A DNA stretch of 64,000 bases from Rhodeus uyekii (lineage: Eukaryota; Chordata; Actinopteri; Cypriniformes; Acheilognathidae), in the NCBI GenBank assembly GCA_037043235.1, contig JAWRVZ010000056.1:1687501-1751500 (forward strand), given 5' to 3'. Under the pieces are notes generated by a model. That model had not been told where the DNA came from and searched no databases. It saw only the letters and a list, made by a program, of their open reading frames with translations. Position 1 is the first letter of the stretch. The number at the start of each line of letters is the position of its first letter. A program made the position numbers and the translations under genes. Of the stretch, positions 25,166-37,451 are shown piece by piece.

Positions 25166-25605
25166 TCCACCTTTGACAAAATATAAATAATTTTTTTGTA
25201 TTATAAAATACTACAGGTTTTTTTTCCAGACAAATCCTGATGGAAAATCCTGAAGTCTCACCCTATAAAACTTCCAATGAACTAACAATAACTAATATAC
25301 CACCACCTGAATTTGTGTACTATTGTGTATTTTTCCTGTGAGCATGGGTGTAGTATGAATACATTCTGAATAGTACATCCGCAGTCCAGTGTTCTCCATA
25401 GGTACGTATCCACCTTTTTCCTAACGAGCATACTGTGTTTTAGATTGTGGGAGGCACTTCCGAGTTCCAGAAGTTTGGTCAAAGAAACCAAATAATTATA
25501 AAAAATCATTTCAGATCATAAGGTTGTGCTACAAATAATCTTTATCTGTAAGTTTGATTTGAAAGTGCTGTAAAATTTCATTCATGTTCTATATTCAGAC
25601 ATCAG

Positions 25606-25865
25606 GAGACTACAGCGCTTCCACTAAGATTTTTTTTTTTGGAAGTCCAGACTTCCAGATGTTAGTTTTTGGAAGGTATTATTTTTGGAAGTCCCTGTTA
25701 CAGTACTACTACGTCGTAAAGCACAATAATTTTATGCCTGTTACATATAAAATATACTAGAAAAGATACATAGGTCTATGTCAAGGTTAATTTGCATAAT
25801 CTCCGCCCATTACTATTATTGCTTGGTCTATCATTTCTTCGAAGCGTAGACGTTCTCGTAAGATC

Positions 25866-25942
<77 letters not shown>

Positions 25943-26518
25943 ATATATATATACGGTAGTAGATGAAGGATCCGTAGTGGTAGATAATTATTAACATATC
26001 CACAAATTTCACAGAGGCGGAGCATTCCGTATCATGCACAGATAACCAGGCTATTTTGGGGAGTTTCGGGAAAGTTTACCCGTCAATATAACACATCTCT
26101 CACAGTTTCGCGATCCCCGCACGTTTGTGCATAGTTATCAATTCGTTTATGGCCATAGCTCTCGCTGTTGGCTTTCGCGATCCCCGCAGTAGGCGGAGTT
26201 TCAGTAGTTCGCGGGAATTACCATAGTTACATCACTAGTGTACATCTTGACAGGAGTTGTATGGCGAAAAAGATTAAGTGACCTGCTGTGTCCTTATCAA
26301 TGGAGTCGCTTAGCATACACTCCTACGGCGCATGTGGTGATTTACAATGCATTTGGTCTCTTTGCAATGCACATGTACGTCGAGCGCTCTGTGATCTGGC
26401 GTAAGACCATTAAACAGGACGTCCCGCGGACTTCCTGAACTTAAAATTTCGGCGTACGCTGGCGATTTTTGGACGTAAATTACGCCCGGACGCCCGTTAA
26501 CGGAGGCACTGAGACTAC
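25606..26518. mobile_element. DNA transposon with 8-bp target duplication, no transposase
   Basis: GAGACTAC occurs exactly at 25606-25613 and 26511-26518. The inner ends are agcgcttccactaag (from 25614) and, reversed, agtgcctccgttaac (ending 26510); they agree except for transition-type changes. An 8-bp duplication fits the hAT superfamily. The 897-bp interior has no transposase frame. It contains a long TA microsatellite and a CpG-rich right half with a duplicated phrase, tttcgcgatccccgca, at 26105 and 26173. Confidence 0.75.
25868..25953. repeat. (TA)n microsatellite, about 43 units
   Basis: A nearly pure TA run with one TT interruption at about 25931, inside the 8-bp-TSD element. Confidence 0.97.
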
Positions 26519-27465
26519 TATAACTCTTTTTAGTTGCTATGTTATTTTCCTCCTGATTATTTTCTGTCTTGTTTGTATTTTACTGTAACACTATGAGAAA
26601 AGATACCATATACAGTGCATTTGGATTTGGGGAGATTATTATTGCAAAATTCGCTCTCACATGCTCCCACTGACCCCACTATCACTGAGACAGCTTTGTT
26701 TAGCGCTGATATGGAACCTCTTCCTCTGGTTATAGCTATACTATAAGCTTAATTCAAGAGCACCGTCTGGCACAATGATGAATGATAGCTTATCTCTGTG
26801 ACCACAGTTGACCTCGAGGACGCATTCAGCTGGAGGTGGGTGCTTGTGTGAACATGCGGGTCAGGTTTTGATGACATTGTGTGAGCCAGCCAATGGCCCC
26901 ATGAGGAAAATGGCCCAAAAATACAATAAATATGTCTTAAACCTTTTTGTATTTTTAGATTTTCATTATGTGAGAGTTTACAGGATAGAAAATATCATTA
27001 GCTCGGTAAAAAATCAATAGGTAAGTCAATTGAAAGTGCCCACCATGATCGGCATTTGTATTTATGTTAATGATGCCATGGGGTAAATGTCCTAATAGTT
27101 ATACTAAATATGTCTTAATGATCATCTAAAAATGTGAAAAGAGCTTAAAACAAGGAGTTGATGCAAAGTGAAAAAGTATTAAAAGGTGTAGGTCCTGTTC
27201 CTATCCCCAAATCTGCACATTTTGTATGCATTTCTTATCAGTTCAGTTTAACTGCAAGTCTCCTTCACTGGGTGTTCCGCCATTGTAAGTGAGGTTTCAG
27301 TCCGAAAGGAGGGTACATGGTCAATTCAAAGGACAATGCTAACATCATGGTCAACAAGGCATCATGAAATGGAGGGAGAAATTTAAATTTAAAAGTAAGA
27401 ATACAATAAAATAAAAGTTGAGGCTTCAAGATTTTAATGAGCAAAAATCATAATCACGATTATTG
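26519..27465. other. intronic DNA, no recognised gene
   Basis: Mixed composition, no recognised repeat or splice-bounded open frame. Confidence 0.4.
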
Positions 27466-28407
27466 GTGGGTGATATGATCACAAATTGTATTTCATGATA
27501 TGAGTAATTTTAAATGTCATTGAAATTTCACAATTATCAGTACTTCAGCAAAAACTAATACTAGGTTGATTCATGTAAGTAAAAGTCCTCAAAACGGTTA
27601 CAGAAGACAATTAAATGATCAGCAACACAATAAGAACAAAGAAACTCAAATACAACAGAACAAAGATTTAAATAAAATAAATAGTGCTTTAGGTGTTTCA
27701 GGAAGATAATAACAGTGGTAAAACCCAATAGCAGAAACTGAATAAAAAATTCAAATGTAAAATAACACTGCTGTATACATTAAATATAGATGAATCCTTA
27801 TTAAAACTACAGTTTATTCATTCAAGAGCTGTGAGTGATTTTATCTGTGTTTTGTTGTTTAAAAATAATGACAGCAGCAGATTTATTAGGCTCCTGCCAC
27901 TTTAAAAGCGAATGCATGGGTCCAATATACTGTTACACACATGCTCTTTCTCAGAGTTTACATTCACTTAAGACATAACCGGCTGTGTTTACAAGGATAC
28001 TTACCAATATGGCATTTTGACATATTTGTGTGTAGACTATTTGCCCGTTTTGGCGCATATCTAAATTCCACAATTTACTTTGCTTAGGTGCGTTCCACCC
28101 CATCTCAGACCGTGCGCACATGAGGCCGCCTAGGGAACAGTTTCTCGTTTGCGGCTTAATATGCTTTTAATAAAACTATTTTTTTTCTCTCACTTACAAC
28201 ACTCACTTATTTGGCTGATTTCGGATGTCAAGTTTGGGGTTTTAGGGAGGAATGAAAGCGCCCTGTTGTGAAGGAAAGGAAGATGCGCTGGACGAAATGC
28301 AGCAGGAGCACAGAATAAAAGTTTTTTTTTTTTATCTTGTTTTCATAATCGTCGGAAGCCAAAATAAAAAAATCGATTAGGATTAACGGTAATCACACAG
28401 CCCTATA
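27466..28407. mobile_element. probable hAT-type non-autonomous element
   Basis: The left side is ggtgggtgatatgatcacaa and the right side is aacggtaatcacacagccct, resembling the ends of a common fish element that begins with a GGGCTG motif. The interior 27640-27860 is homologous to 9690-9880. The boundaries are uncertain and no target duplication was resolved. Confidence 0.45.
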
Positions 28408-30819
28408 GCCCCATGTGCGGTTTGTGAGTCAGGACTGGGATTGAGAGCCACTGGGTTAATTGACAATAATGTGCATGTTTTGTTCTTGTTTATGTCCCTG
28501 TTTGCCATTTGTAGAGGAGGATGTTGAGTGATTAGATTCGGATCCTGTGGTACTGGAGATGGTATTATCATCGGTGCGTGAATGAATGTTTCTGATCCAC
28601 GTTCAGTTATTAAAGATTAAGACTGCTTTACAACCTCATCTAGCAGGATTTCTGCGGAAAGTCGAGAATCTGTTCCCTGGTCCGTGATGAGCCCATGTGT
28701 GAGGGATAAAGAGTGTCCTGTACTGAACTGTGATGTACTGAGTTGATGGTCTCCCTCTCCCTCGAAGGACTTCAACGTCACCTTGGTCCTTCTCTCAGTC
28801 CAGTGCTCGCTTCGATAACATCAGTCTCCACTAAGGGAGGCTTATCACTGAGCCAGGCCTGCCATTGTGTTTATGGCTGTGCTTTGAATCAGTAAGACCC
28901 CTCTAATATATATCTGCAGGGCTCGTAAAGGAGCCGGTGTCTTGCTTTTATTGACTCCTCTGGAAGACATTGGAGACATAGATCAAAAGGAATGCATTCC
29001 AAAATGCTTGTGGTTGGGGACGAATATACTTTCATTTAAGAACAAGCTGTTTGCGTGCTGTCTTCCCCTTTGAGTAGTAAATGTGGAGAAAGAATACTGT
29101 CTGTGCTGTTGCTGTTTGTTTTAGTCAATTGCCCTGTTCCAAAACCTCAGTTGCTCCATGGATGTGGTTTCATTTTCCAATGTGCGGCTGATAACGAAGC
29201 TCTTTGGAATATAATACAAATGCGTCAGTTGTTGGTAATGCAACTTTAACTGATCAGATGAGATGATCAGATATTTCTTTTAATTCTAGAATTAATTTGT
29301 GTTTACGTCACTTGACTAGTGCGCTTAGCCAGCTATAGGGAAACTGAATGCCTGGCAAGTGACCAATGCTGAGAGGCCACATCAATATACACATTCTTCC
29401 AGCATGGTTCGCCAACCGAGATTTCTGGGCCGAGAAAGGTTTGTAATCATGCCGTGCCGAACCAGGCTCAAGTGGAAATTTTACTGGAAACATTCCTTAC
29501 CGTTCTTAGAACCGCTCAGCCAAAAAGTGGAAAAGCATCTCTAGTGAGGCAGAATTTTAAGGTGAAGAGTGTTCCAAAAGGTAATGCTTGTTTAATTAAA
29601 ATTAATTTGGCTTGTTCTCGTCAAATTCCAATGCAGCATCACTTGTCATTTTCAAATAATGCAGTCCCAGATTCCACTGCAATGAGTTCAGTGTATTTAA
29701 AAATAAATAAACGTACTAAATCCAGTACTAAAAAAAAAATCAATACAAATACTTCACTGTAATTTAAAATGAGATTTTACCTAAAATTTCTGCATTCCGC
29801 CTGTGAGGTCCCGTCCCAAATGGCACATGCAGTCTTTATTATTTATTTGCATTACATTTAGAAACACATACACACACATAAACCCATTATATTATATGTA
29901 TATGTGTGTGTGTGTGTGTGTGTGTATATGTATATAATTACCTTTTTGCCTTTATGATATAGCCAGTACTGTTTTTATTAATATTTTGAATAGGGTTTTA
30001 TTTTTCAAAGTTGTATTTTTAATTTCAGTTTAATTTTAATAATTGTTTAAAAATACATTTCTTGTCATTTTTGTTGAAATATTTTTTTTTCTTTAGTAAG
30101 TTATTTTAGTATTTTAACTTAAGTTGCCTAGACAACATTTCCAATTTTTGTTTAATTTGGGTTTTTCCATCTTATGTTTATTTTTTTTTATTTCGTTTCA
30201 GCTCTATTTCAATTCGGATTTAATAGTTTTAAATAATGGTAATACTGATCAGAACATAACTCAGGCCATTAGCACTAGTTTGCATGTAGACCATTCCAAA
30301 GGAGCCATAGTGTTTCATGATGGTCAGGATGTTTAAAAGGCAGCTCACTTTGATTTGAAAGAGTACTTGTGACTGTTTATGGTATGCTGTATAGCTGTTC
30401 TCTCTCTCTCCCTCTCTCCCTCTCTCTCTCTCTCAGTCTGGTAATGAATGCCCCCGCTGCAGGCTCCCAGAGGCAGTCAGACTGGAACAATTATAATCTT
30501 CCCAGTGCACCCGAGACTGTGGCCCCTCCCGCACGTAACACCATTAATTGCATTGTTACTTGTTATTGTATCGAATAGCACCGCCGTCTTGAGTGCTGTT
30601 TACTAATGAAACGCGTTGCGCAGCGAGACAGTTTGTGCCCATTTAACGTGGCTATTAAACCTAAAGCAGCCATACACTGATCCCTCCCTCCTTTTGGGAT
30701 TGAGGAAAAAGAAAGAAAGAAAAACTACAACTGAAGAGTTCCCGTGTGGCGCACCTTCATTAAGAGCCTGTTAGAGAGGCCTGAGTGAACAGGAAGAGGT
30801 TTCCTTTCCCCCACCAGCA
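28408..30819. other. intronic DNA with microsatellites
   Basis: 28580-29050 is balanced and repeat-poor. A (TG)n run lies at 29903-29924 within TA-rich flanks, and a CT tract at 30399-30434. 29950-30210 is T-rich. Confidence 0.4.
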
Positions 30820-30924
30820 CATAACCCTATAAAAAAGGTTCTTCTGAGGTTCTTTGCAGTACCTTAGGTTCAGCAAAGAACCCTTTCTTGCCAAGAACCA
30901 CTTTTTTTACTGTATAGTTATGGT
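30820..30924. mobile_element. small MITE of the GGTTCTT/AAGAACC type
   Basis: The left end is cataaccctataaaaaaggt; the right end in reverse complement is accataactatacagtaaaa. The two are imperfect inverted repeats around an interior full of GGTTCTT and AAGAACC words. The family is common in cyprinids. Confidence 0.6.
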
Positions 30925-31363
30925 ACCGCAATTTCACTAGTCAATACTCACGAAATTGTACTTTTTTTCATGGAATTTATTCAATAATAAATTAAGAACT
31001 ATCCAACAGAACACATAAAAACAAAAAAGTACTTTCACTTTATATTTATTAATTTATCTTTCTGTATTTTTTATTGTAACTTATTTATTTTATGTTTTTA
31101 TTTTATTCTGTTAATTTACTGTCTCTACATTAATACCCTGACAATACAGCCTTTTTGATCACATAATGCATTTGAACATTAACATGCACATCTGCAATCA
31201 CTCACCTGTTGGTCAGTGCTGTTTTTTATTTTATTTTATTGATTGGTTACCAGACTTTGATATCCTTATTCGAAAGAGTTCTTGATTATAATGGGATGTC
31301 AAAGTTCTTTAGGTCACATTTGAAAGTTTCTTCATGTAAGTGTCTGGCACCAAGTAGATAGAT
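30925..31363. other. AT-rich intronic DNA
   Basis: T-rich simple sequence (TTTAT/TTTTA runs at 31040-31110 and 31225-31240). No gene is seen. Confidence 0.5.
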
Positions 31364-31516
31364 ACATTTACATTTATGCATTTGGCAGACGCTTTTATCC
31401 AAAGCGACTTATGACATTCAAGGAGCACATTGAATCAATTCTTGCTTTCCCTGGAATCTAACCCATGACCTTGGTGTTGTAAACACAAATGCTCTACTGA
31501 TTGAGCTACAGGAAAG
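31364..31516 (-). mobile_element. tRNA-derived SINE, copy 2
   Basis: Same family as 23624-23769. The minus-strand head tcctgtagctcaatcagtag and the tail ttggataaaagcgtctgcca with a TGTAAA-type end are both present, so it is close to full length. Confidence 0.88.
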
Positions 31517-32925
31517 GTACATTTCAAGATAATAGCAAGTTCTTTCAGGAACTTAAATCGTGCTTTAGTGACATGATCAGACTTGTGTAACCCGTTAGTG
31601 GAACTGGAACCTTTATTATTATTACTTTATAAACTTAGTATCCAGTTGCGGCCCGCTGATCAGCTGAATTGAGAGGTTTATGTGAGCAGTGTCTTAATTT
31701 TCATTAAGTGCCCTCTCCCCTTGAGGCCCTGCATCCTTGGATTCAGCTGCTAACTGGGTTTCCCTTGTCACCGATACACTGGCAAATTCAATTTCCCGTC
31801 TCCCGGGTGTTCTCCGCAGGCCCTGAGCCGATGCTTGCAACAACAGGGACTTACTCCATCATACTGCTACCCCAGGTTGAGTGTTGGTGACTAGGATACA
31901 GCTACCCATCATCCTCCTGTGCTTCCTGTTGAGATATGCCTGTACATGTGTTTGAGAGTTGTGCGGACATTTTTCTCTGCTTGCGCCTCTGTCATTGGGA
32001 TTAGATTAGTCTGTACTCTCATGCCTGGATGCTTTGCTGTATTAGCTGAGCCCCAGCAGGGCAGTGGCATTCATGGGGAGATGGCCGGTTTCTACAATAG
32101 AGATAAAGCTGCTGGATTTCAAATCACACTATGCTCACTGACCTTCTGTGAAATGTTAAACCTCAGCCCAGCTCGACTGCCGTGCAATCTCACTGTCTGC
32201 CGAGCGTCACGGAGAAGATATAAACCTATGGGAAGAGAATTCTGAGGGAATTTGAATGTCAAGGTGCGTGTCTGTGTGTGTCCACATGGTTTAAATGCTC
32301 CATGGTAGCTGGGTCCATTTGATTTGCGGTGTGATAAAACCAGGCTCTGCTGTGTAGTGGGTCATATGCATCAACATAGCAGCTCTGTCAGATTTGCTAT
32401 CGTCGAATGCGGTGCGTCTGCCGGGTTGGGAGCTGTAGCCATTCTGATTTTATCACCGGATGTCCCCTCAAGCCACACACAGGCCTGTCCTGGGTGGTGG
32501 TTGCTTAATGGTTGAGGATCGCAAATGCTGTCACAAAAAGTCCCTGGTTTAAATCAAAGTTGAAACTGAAATCATAATCCTGATGTGTTGCAGTTTAGTC
32601 ATTGCCAGTTGGGATTTCCACATAGGTGTAATTTGATTTTGAGATGGGTTGTAGCCAATACAAATGAAACATCTCCAGTTGACTAGCAGAGCATGCATTT
32701 TGTTTGTTTGTTAAATAAGAGGTGATCTGATGCTGGAATGTGTTTTATTTGAAGTCATGCGTCAGGAGCGTTCGTTGCCGTTGTTATCCATGGTGGAAGG
32801 CGGCTGTACTCTCTTGGCACCCATGCTCTTCACACAGATGAGCGCTTCAATCTATTGCTTAACACTGTTGCTGAGACTATCTAATAGTTCAGATGAAATA
32901 CATACACATATATATATATATTATA
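31517..32925. other. repeat-poor intronic DNA
   Basis: Balanced composition from about 31640 to 32520, with no repeat recognised and no splice-bounded frame matching a known protein. Possibly regulatory. Confidence 0.35.
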
Positions 32926-33074
32926 TGTATGTATGCATTTGGCAGACGCTTTTATCAAAGCGTCTTGCATTGCATTCAAGGAGCACATTGAATCAATTCT
33001 TGCTTTCTCTGGGATAGAACCCATGACCTTGGTGTTATAAGCACCAATGCTCTACTGATTGAGCTACAGGAGAG
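32926..33074 (-). mobile_element. tRNA-derived SINE, copy 3
   Basis: Minus-strand head tcctgtagctcaatcagtag, box B region gggttctatccc, and tail gataaaagcgtctgccaaat. It lies 1.4 kb from copy 2 in the same orientation. A short TA run abuts the tail. Confidence 0.88.
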
Positions 33075-36000
33075 AAGGAAATCACAAAACAAAGTGCCCA
33101 CAAAAGTGTCCATGCAATCATTGATGAACTTCTTTCAATGTTCATTATTCAGTGCAAATCTATATATTTATTAACTGATGTGAAGAATCTCAGGACAAAC
33201 AATTATATTATAGTTGCTGTATGGATGGAACTATCATGTTAAACATGACTTCTGCAGCATATTTGCCTTCCAGTATAAGATCCTGACACAACCTCAAAGA
33301 AAAGCTGAGCTGAGATCCAAACCCTGCTGTCAGAATGCTATCGATGGAGACTTCCTTGCTTCATGAGGGGGTTGGTAGATGTGATAGAGATCCATTAAGC
33401 GTGATCACATTATGGATATAAATCCACAGCATGTACTTTTATGGAGATCCATTACAGCATTTATTCAAAGCTCTTGTTCAATTTGTACCTTTCTTTGCCT
33501 CTGATGTATCCAATAAGGAAATCCAGAGGGGAAAAAAATGAAACCCGTGGTCATAAAGCTGAGATGTGGTGGAAATAGGACTGTTTTAATGGGGTCTCAG
33601 ATTCTGACGGAAATGAGGAGAAATGGTGGTGATCCTCTAGGGTTCATGGGTGAAAGAATTAACACAGCTTGTCACTCTGTCCCAGCCCTCCTCCCACTGC
33701 CAGGATAACAGACGCCCGTGTGCCTCGGACTAACTATGGTGACACAGTTGCCGCTGCAGCCTGACTGAACCTCTCATCACGGACAGAAATCAAGCCAGAG
33801 CTGAAACGAGCAGGAATTGGAGTTTCTATCTCAAAAGAACAGTGCTAATCTACCCTAATGACCTCTGTGGGGAAAATATATGCAGCCTCTGACACTATCA
33901 AGTCTTTGTTTCTGCTTTAATGAGCTCTCAGGCACTAGGTAGAACATTCACAGTAATCTGCTTATTGGCCGCAGTGAGATAAAACAATTTTACAATATCA
34001 TATCTTAAATCCAGCTTTGTGACCTTAAATTAGATATAATAAAATGATAGATTTAGCTATAAGTATACTTTCTGGTTGACTGTATATTTTTGTAGTAAAT
34101 AACCTTGTGAGGATTTGAAACATTAAGGGTTAGGAGGGCAAAGCAGCAGCTTGACAATAGCTCAGTTGTTTCCAAAATTCCAGCTTTTCCAAGGGACTTT
34201 TTCTGCTAGTAGTAGTGTAGCGCAACCACAAAGCTACATTGCTGTGTCACATTGTAATTTGCGTGTGGTTTTACTGCCGAGCGAGTTGAGGCAATAATCA
34301 GATATGCTCTCATATGTAGCAATGGAAAATCTTATTCATTTTTGTGAATCAGTTCATTTGGAGAATTCATGTAAATTAGCTGATTTAAATAATAATTTAA
34401 AAAAAGGTTCACCAATTTGAGTCTATTTTAAGTCTTCTTTTTTCCCTTCTCATTTATCATCATTAAAAATGGTTATGTGTGTATTTCATAATATATACAC
34501 TGTGAAATAAAAGTATTTAAAACACACGTTTTAAATTGTGTCCATAGTTATATATAAAGTACTGAGTAATATTAATTAACTACATGTACTTTAGAGTTTG
34601 GTTTATGGTTAGTTACTTGTAATTATGCATAATTTACTGTTTTACTGTAGTACATTAAGTAACGTGCAACTGTGCCACATTAAAATAATATGGTACCTAA
34701 ATAACAACTTCAGCTTTAAAATATTTTAGAAATTTTAAATCGCAACAAACAATTTTCACTTTTGCTTTTTGTAAGTAGGAGCTTGACCATACTACTTATA
34801 GCTATGGATTCAAATTTGCTATCACAACTTTTGAAAGGTGACTATTCCGCCAGACCTTCATTAATATACCAGATATGATTAGATTCAGTTCTGTTCTCAC
34901 CTCTTTCACTGAGGGTAAAATGAGGTCTCTCTCTGGGGAGGACTGGAGAGGAGACAATATCTGAAACTAGTGTTTTTAAGGCCTGATTTTAAAAGTTTCT
35001 GTATTTTTAAATGGCCAAACACATCCACATGAATTTTATCGAACAAAGCCAAACTTGCATTTAACCTGGAACATTCCTGGTTTCGAGAGTGAAAGCAGTT
35101 GTGCTCTCAGACAGCTCTGAGATTCTCAGTCAGTTGTGTGAACCAGCATTTTTATAGTGAAATTGTTTACAGACTGTCCGTGCACAAGGGTTTTTGGCTT
35201 TGATTAAATCCACTTGATAGATTAATCAAAAGAGTAGTTGTAAATCACTTCTGCAAGTACTAACCCATGATAACCGTGTTAAGCTGTGGAAACTCTTGCT
35301 CAATACTTGGCTCTGGGCATAACAATACTGTGAGCAAAGCGCTTCACAGACCAGCTGTAATTAAAAGCTGTAGTTTCAAATGGGATAAAAAGACTCACTG
35401 CAACTTTTTTAATGTTTTTTCTCATGCCAAGATTAAAGCCCTTTGATTATTTCTTGTGTAATTGGGCTATTTGAACGCCGAGTGGTTGTTTTTGTCTGCT
35501 TAGTCAAGGCTTTGAGTTGGACATGGTTTTAGCTTTGAGCCGTATGAAATCTCTACCTGCCACTTCTCTGTTGTGGAGCGATAAGAGAACTGCTTTAAAA
35601 ACAGGCTGAGTACAGCTATTTACTGCCTCGGAGGGAGAGAGAACGTGACCTTTCACCTCTCCCTCGTTCCTCAAGTATTGACAGCACATGACTTTTTGTT
35701 CGAGCCAAAGCTGAAAGCCATAAAGACTGGATTTGTGGAACATGTGGATTACCTGTGCTAAGAAAAAGCCAGGAGTCCTCCAGCTAAGTCGTCTTCTGTT
35801 TGTTGAACACATGTAAATGATGTTACTTGTGGCTGTTTTCTTTGAAACGTGTCTCTGTTGCTCAGAGGCCTGCTTCACATGCACAAGGGGGAATTCGACA
35901 GTCAGGTTAGTCAGTGGGACATGACATGTAATTCCACGAGAGGAGGGTTCCTGCAGGTCACACCCTTTCAGAGAATTCTCACAGGTAAACACTCCGAGCA

Positions 36001-36140
36001 GATGAGTCAAGGCTTGCTGGGACTTTGACGTAGGCTGTGGAGTGTTTATGCCCTCAGATGCAAGAAACTACGTATTTCGGAGTGCCTTGGAATTATGGGT
36101 ACCGTGGTGTGAGATTACACATAAATGTCTTTCTGTCTAG
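33075..36140. other. repeat-poor intronic DNA, candidate regulatory sequence
   Basis: 33690-33990 and 35090-35660 have balanced composition and no repeat signature. 34330-34800 is AT-rich. The 168-aa minus frame at 36010-35504 has no recognisable domain and is probably chance. Confidence 0.35.
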
Positions 36141-36212
36141 AGGGAAGGAAAGTGTTTGTCACAAGAGCCGAGAGAAGCCTACGCCAAGCATATGAATGAA
36201 ATCCCGGAGCAG
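36141..36212 (+). other. possible 72-nt in-frame micro-exon
   Basis: An acceptor-like tgtctttctgtctag ends at 36140 and a donor-like GTACAG starts at 36213. Between them are 24 open codons (REGKCLSQEPREAYAKHMNE, then IPEQ) in phase 0, with an ATG at codon 18. It could be an alternative 5' exon of foxn3 or chance. It matches no FOXN3 segment I know. Confidence 0.2.
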
Positions 36213-37451
36213 GTACAGAGTTTATTTTTACTTTCTCACAGGCACATTTATATGTCAAATGGATATGAAGTGCGATGTGCGTCAGGAAACAGGGGTCTTC
36301 TGGGGATGGATGGCAGTTGTTTTGATGTAAAGCTGAAGTATTCTTAAATCTGATTATTTGCAATGTAGCATTTTTTTTCTTTATACTTTTACCCTCCAGC
36401 AACAAAACAGACTGTTCTAGGAAACTCCACTCATTTAAACCCCATTGACAGCTAGTTCATCACCAGGTTTGCATGAAGAGGGGAAAAGACTGAGGTAGGA
36501 GCTTTTGACTTGGTCCAGTACACAATCAATAAAAAGCACCTGACAAAACACCCAGTAAATGTTCATTAAATCCTGGCTACCACCCAAGCATTATGAAAGG
36601 TTTTCTTCTGATGTTGTAAAAATCTAGTTTAGTCTCATTTGAATCATTTGTTAAGAATGCGACGCGTTAGAAGTCAAGTTGTACACAAAGTTTACTTTTT
36701 CTTGTTTTTGTGGCTGAGTGACTCAGTGAGCGATTTATTACCGACATGAATAGACTCATTACTTGTTCTTCACCCACTTTAAATGAGTTTTGTGCTTGTT
36801 TTAACGCAGCTCTCCCAATCAAGCGAGGAAAACAATGACAGTTTGGTAGTCGCTTGGCTTGTAACATCAGGACGGTCCATGTCTGCATGTTGAATAGAGG
36901 ATCTCTCTTGGCACTTGTGCATGTGGTTAATAGTCAGATGTTAAGATGGTTGATGAGGGAACAAAGTCTTGTTCTTTGTCATTGTGCTGTCTTTGTTATG
37001 TCAGTCATACTGGCATGCAAATGAACATAGCCGTTCGTAGAATATCGTTATGCATTTTAACACATGGTAGACACGAGCGGACATTAATTTATTCAAGCTC
37101 CAACGGCCAGTTGCTTGCATATGCAGATGTACAGTATTTGACTATATTAAACACAAACTGCATGTATGCATGCATTTAATCACTGATTTATGATGAGGCT
37201 GTCAAACAAATGTTGATTTAGACAGGCAGATGGTATTTGGGCTATAATCAGAGCATCATGCCTAATTATCTGTAGCTTTAACCCACCCTCTGTGATCTTG
37301 TTTTCTGTCATCTGGACGCACGACTGGAGCACGTTTATAGCTGTTTGCCAGAGAAACAGTAATTCAGAGAAACAAACCTTAGCCTGGACATCAAACACAA
37401 TGCTTTTTTAATTTTTTGCCCAATCATTGTTACATTTTGGTTCAGATGGCT
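36213..37451. other. intronic DNA, no recognised gene
   Basis: No repeat was named and no coding signal was seen. Confidence 0.4.

Noticed and set aside
25868..25953. TA array as an origin or CRISPR-like repeat
   Set aside because: It is a plain dinucleotide microsatellite with no spacers and no associated genes.
35504..36010. 168-codon minus-strand open frame
   Set aside because: No domain, no repeat or gene similarity recognised and no splice or promoter context; a chance frame in vertebrate intronic DNA is likely.
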